DNA of 6,052 nucleotides. Origin: an uncultured Clostridia bacterium (GTDB taxonomy: Bacteria; Bacillota; Clostridia; TANB77; CAG-508). The notes beneath the pieces are model-generated. The model was not told the DNA's origin. It did no database searches and saw nothing but the letters and a program-made list of their open reading frames with translations. Positions 5,969 to 6,052 of this stretch are shown here, piece after piece. The stretch lies in assembly GCA_947626205.1 (NCBI GenBank), contig CANQRO010000075.1, positions 1 through 6,052 on the forward strand, given 5' to 3'. A program made the translations under genes and the position numbers. Positions within the stretch are counted from its first letter, which is position 1, and each line of letters begins with the position of its first letter.

Positions 5969-6052
5969 ATGGATAAAAAAGTAGCTATTATAATATTAAA
6001 TTATAATGATTGTGATAATACAATAAAATATGTAAATGAAATAAAAGATTAT
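5969..6052 (+). CDS. Family 2 glycosyltransferase, 5' end only
   Basis: An ATG at 5969 opens a frame that runs to the window edge, giving 28 residues. It begins M-D-K-K-V-A-I-I-I-L-N-Y-N-D-C, the first strand and N-Y-N signature of GT2 enzymes, of the kind often annotated as rhamnosyltransferases or O-antigen/teichoic acid glycosyltransferases. GGGAG at 5951-5955, inside the end of the deacetylase gene, is about 13 nt upstream, which is rather far but is the only candidate ribosome site. The gap to the deacetylase stop is 10 nt, so it belongs to the same transcription unit. The acceptor, the sugar and the rest of the domain lie outside the window. Confidence 0.75.
   Translation, partial: MDKKVAIIILNYNDCDNTIKYVNEIKDY

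Noticed and set aside
1..6052. CRISPR arrays, insertion sequences, tRNA or rRNA genes, and rho-independent terminators
   Set aside because: I saw no spaced direct repeats, transposase-like frames, tRNA-like cloverleaf sequences, or GC-rich stem followed by a T-run in the short gaps.

Overview
The window comes from a very AT-rich, low-GC Gram-positive-type bacterium, most likely an anaerobic clostridial-type or related Bacillota lineage. Strong AAAGGAG-type ribosome sites, short gaps, almost exclusive use of AGA for arginine and A/T-ending codons support this. The species cannot be named from the sequence. Every gene I can support is on the + strand, and spacing is tight (gaps of about 60 nt or less, one 1-nt overlap). 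It reads as an interior piece of one operon for building and decorating a cell-surface polysaccharide or teichoic-acid-like polymer. Both ends of the window cut through genes.

Layout: (1) the 3' end of a DUF2142-like multi-pass membrane protein (1-498); (2) a DPM1-like family 2 glycosyltransferase (561-1271); (3) a DUF2304 small membrane protein (1273-1662); (4, 5) two tandem paralogous four-helix EamA/SMR-like proteins (1662-2012 and about 2024-2410); (6) a DUF6056-like multi-pass membrane protein (2426-4056) whose reading frame is interrupted by two single-base +1 shifts; (7) a GtrB/ArnC-like polyprenyl-phosphate glycosyltransferase with two C-terminal membrane helices (4091-5035); (8) a membrane-anchored polysaccharide deacetylase (5062-5958); (9) the first 28 codons of another family 2 glycosyltransferase (5969 onward).

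Working model (inference from families and context): the cytoplasmic GT2 enzymes load a sugar onto undecaprenyl phosphate. The SMR-like pair, possibly with DUF2304, flips or helps handle the lipid-linked sugar. The DUF2142 and DUF6056 proteins resemble GT-C type membrane proteins and would transfer sugars outside the membrane. The deacetylase would trim N-acetyl groups from the exposed polymer.

The most striking observation is in gene 6. Restoring one continuous, family-like protein of about 542 aa requires skipping exactly one C at two places, 2633 and 2976. At both, the codon the ribosome would meet is CGG followed by A, and skipping the C gives GGA (Gly) in a conserved-looking motif (W-S-G-R and A-G-W-S-H-E-N). 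CGG is used as a codon nowhere else in the window, and the rest of the gene is undamaged. This fits +1 frameshifting at a rare or unassigned CGG codon. Recent mutation or a systematic sequencing error remains possible.
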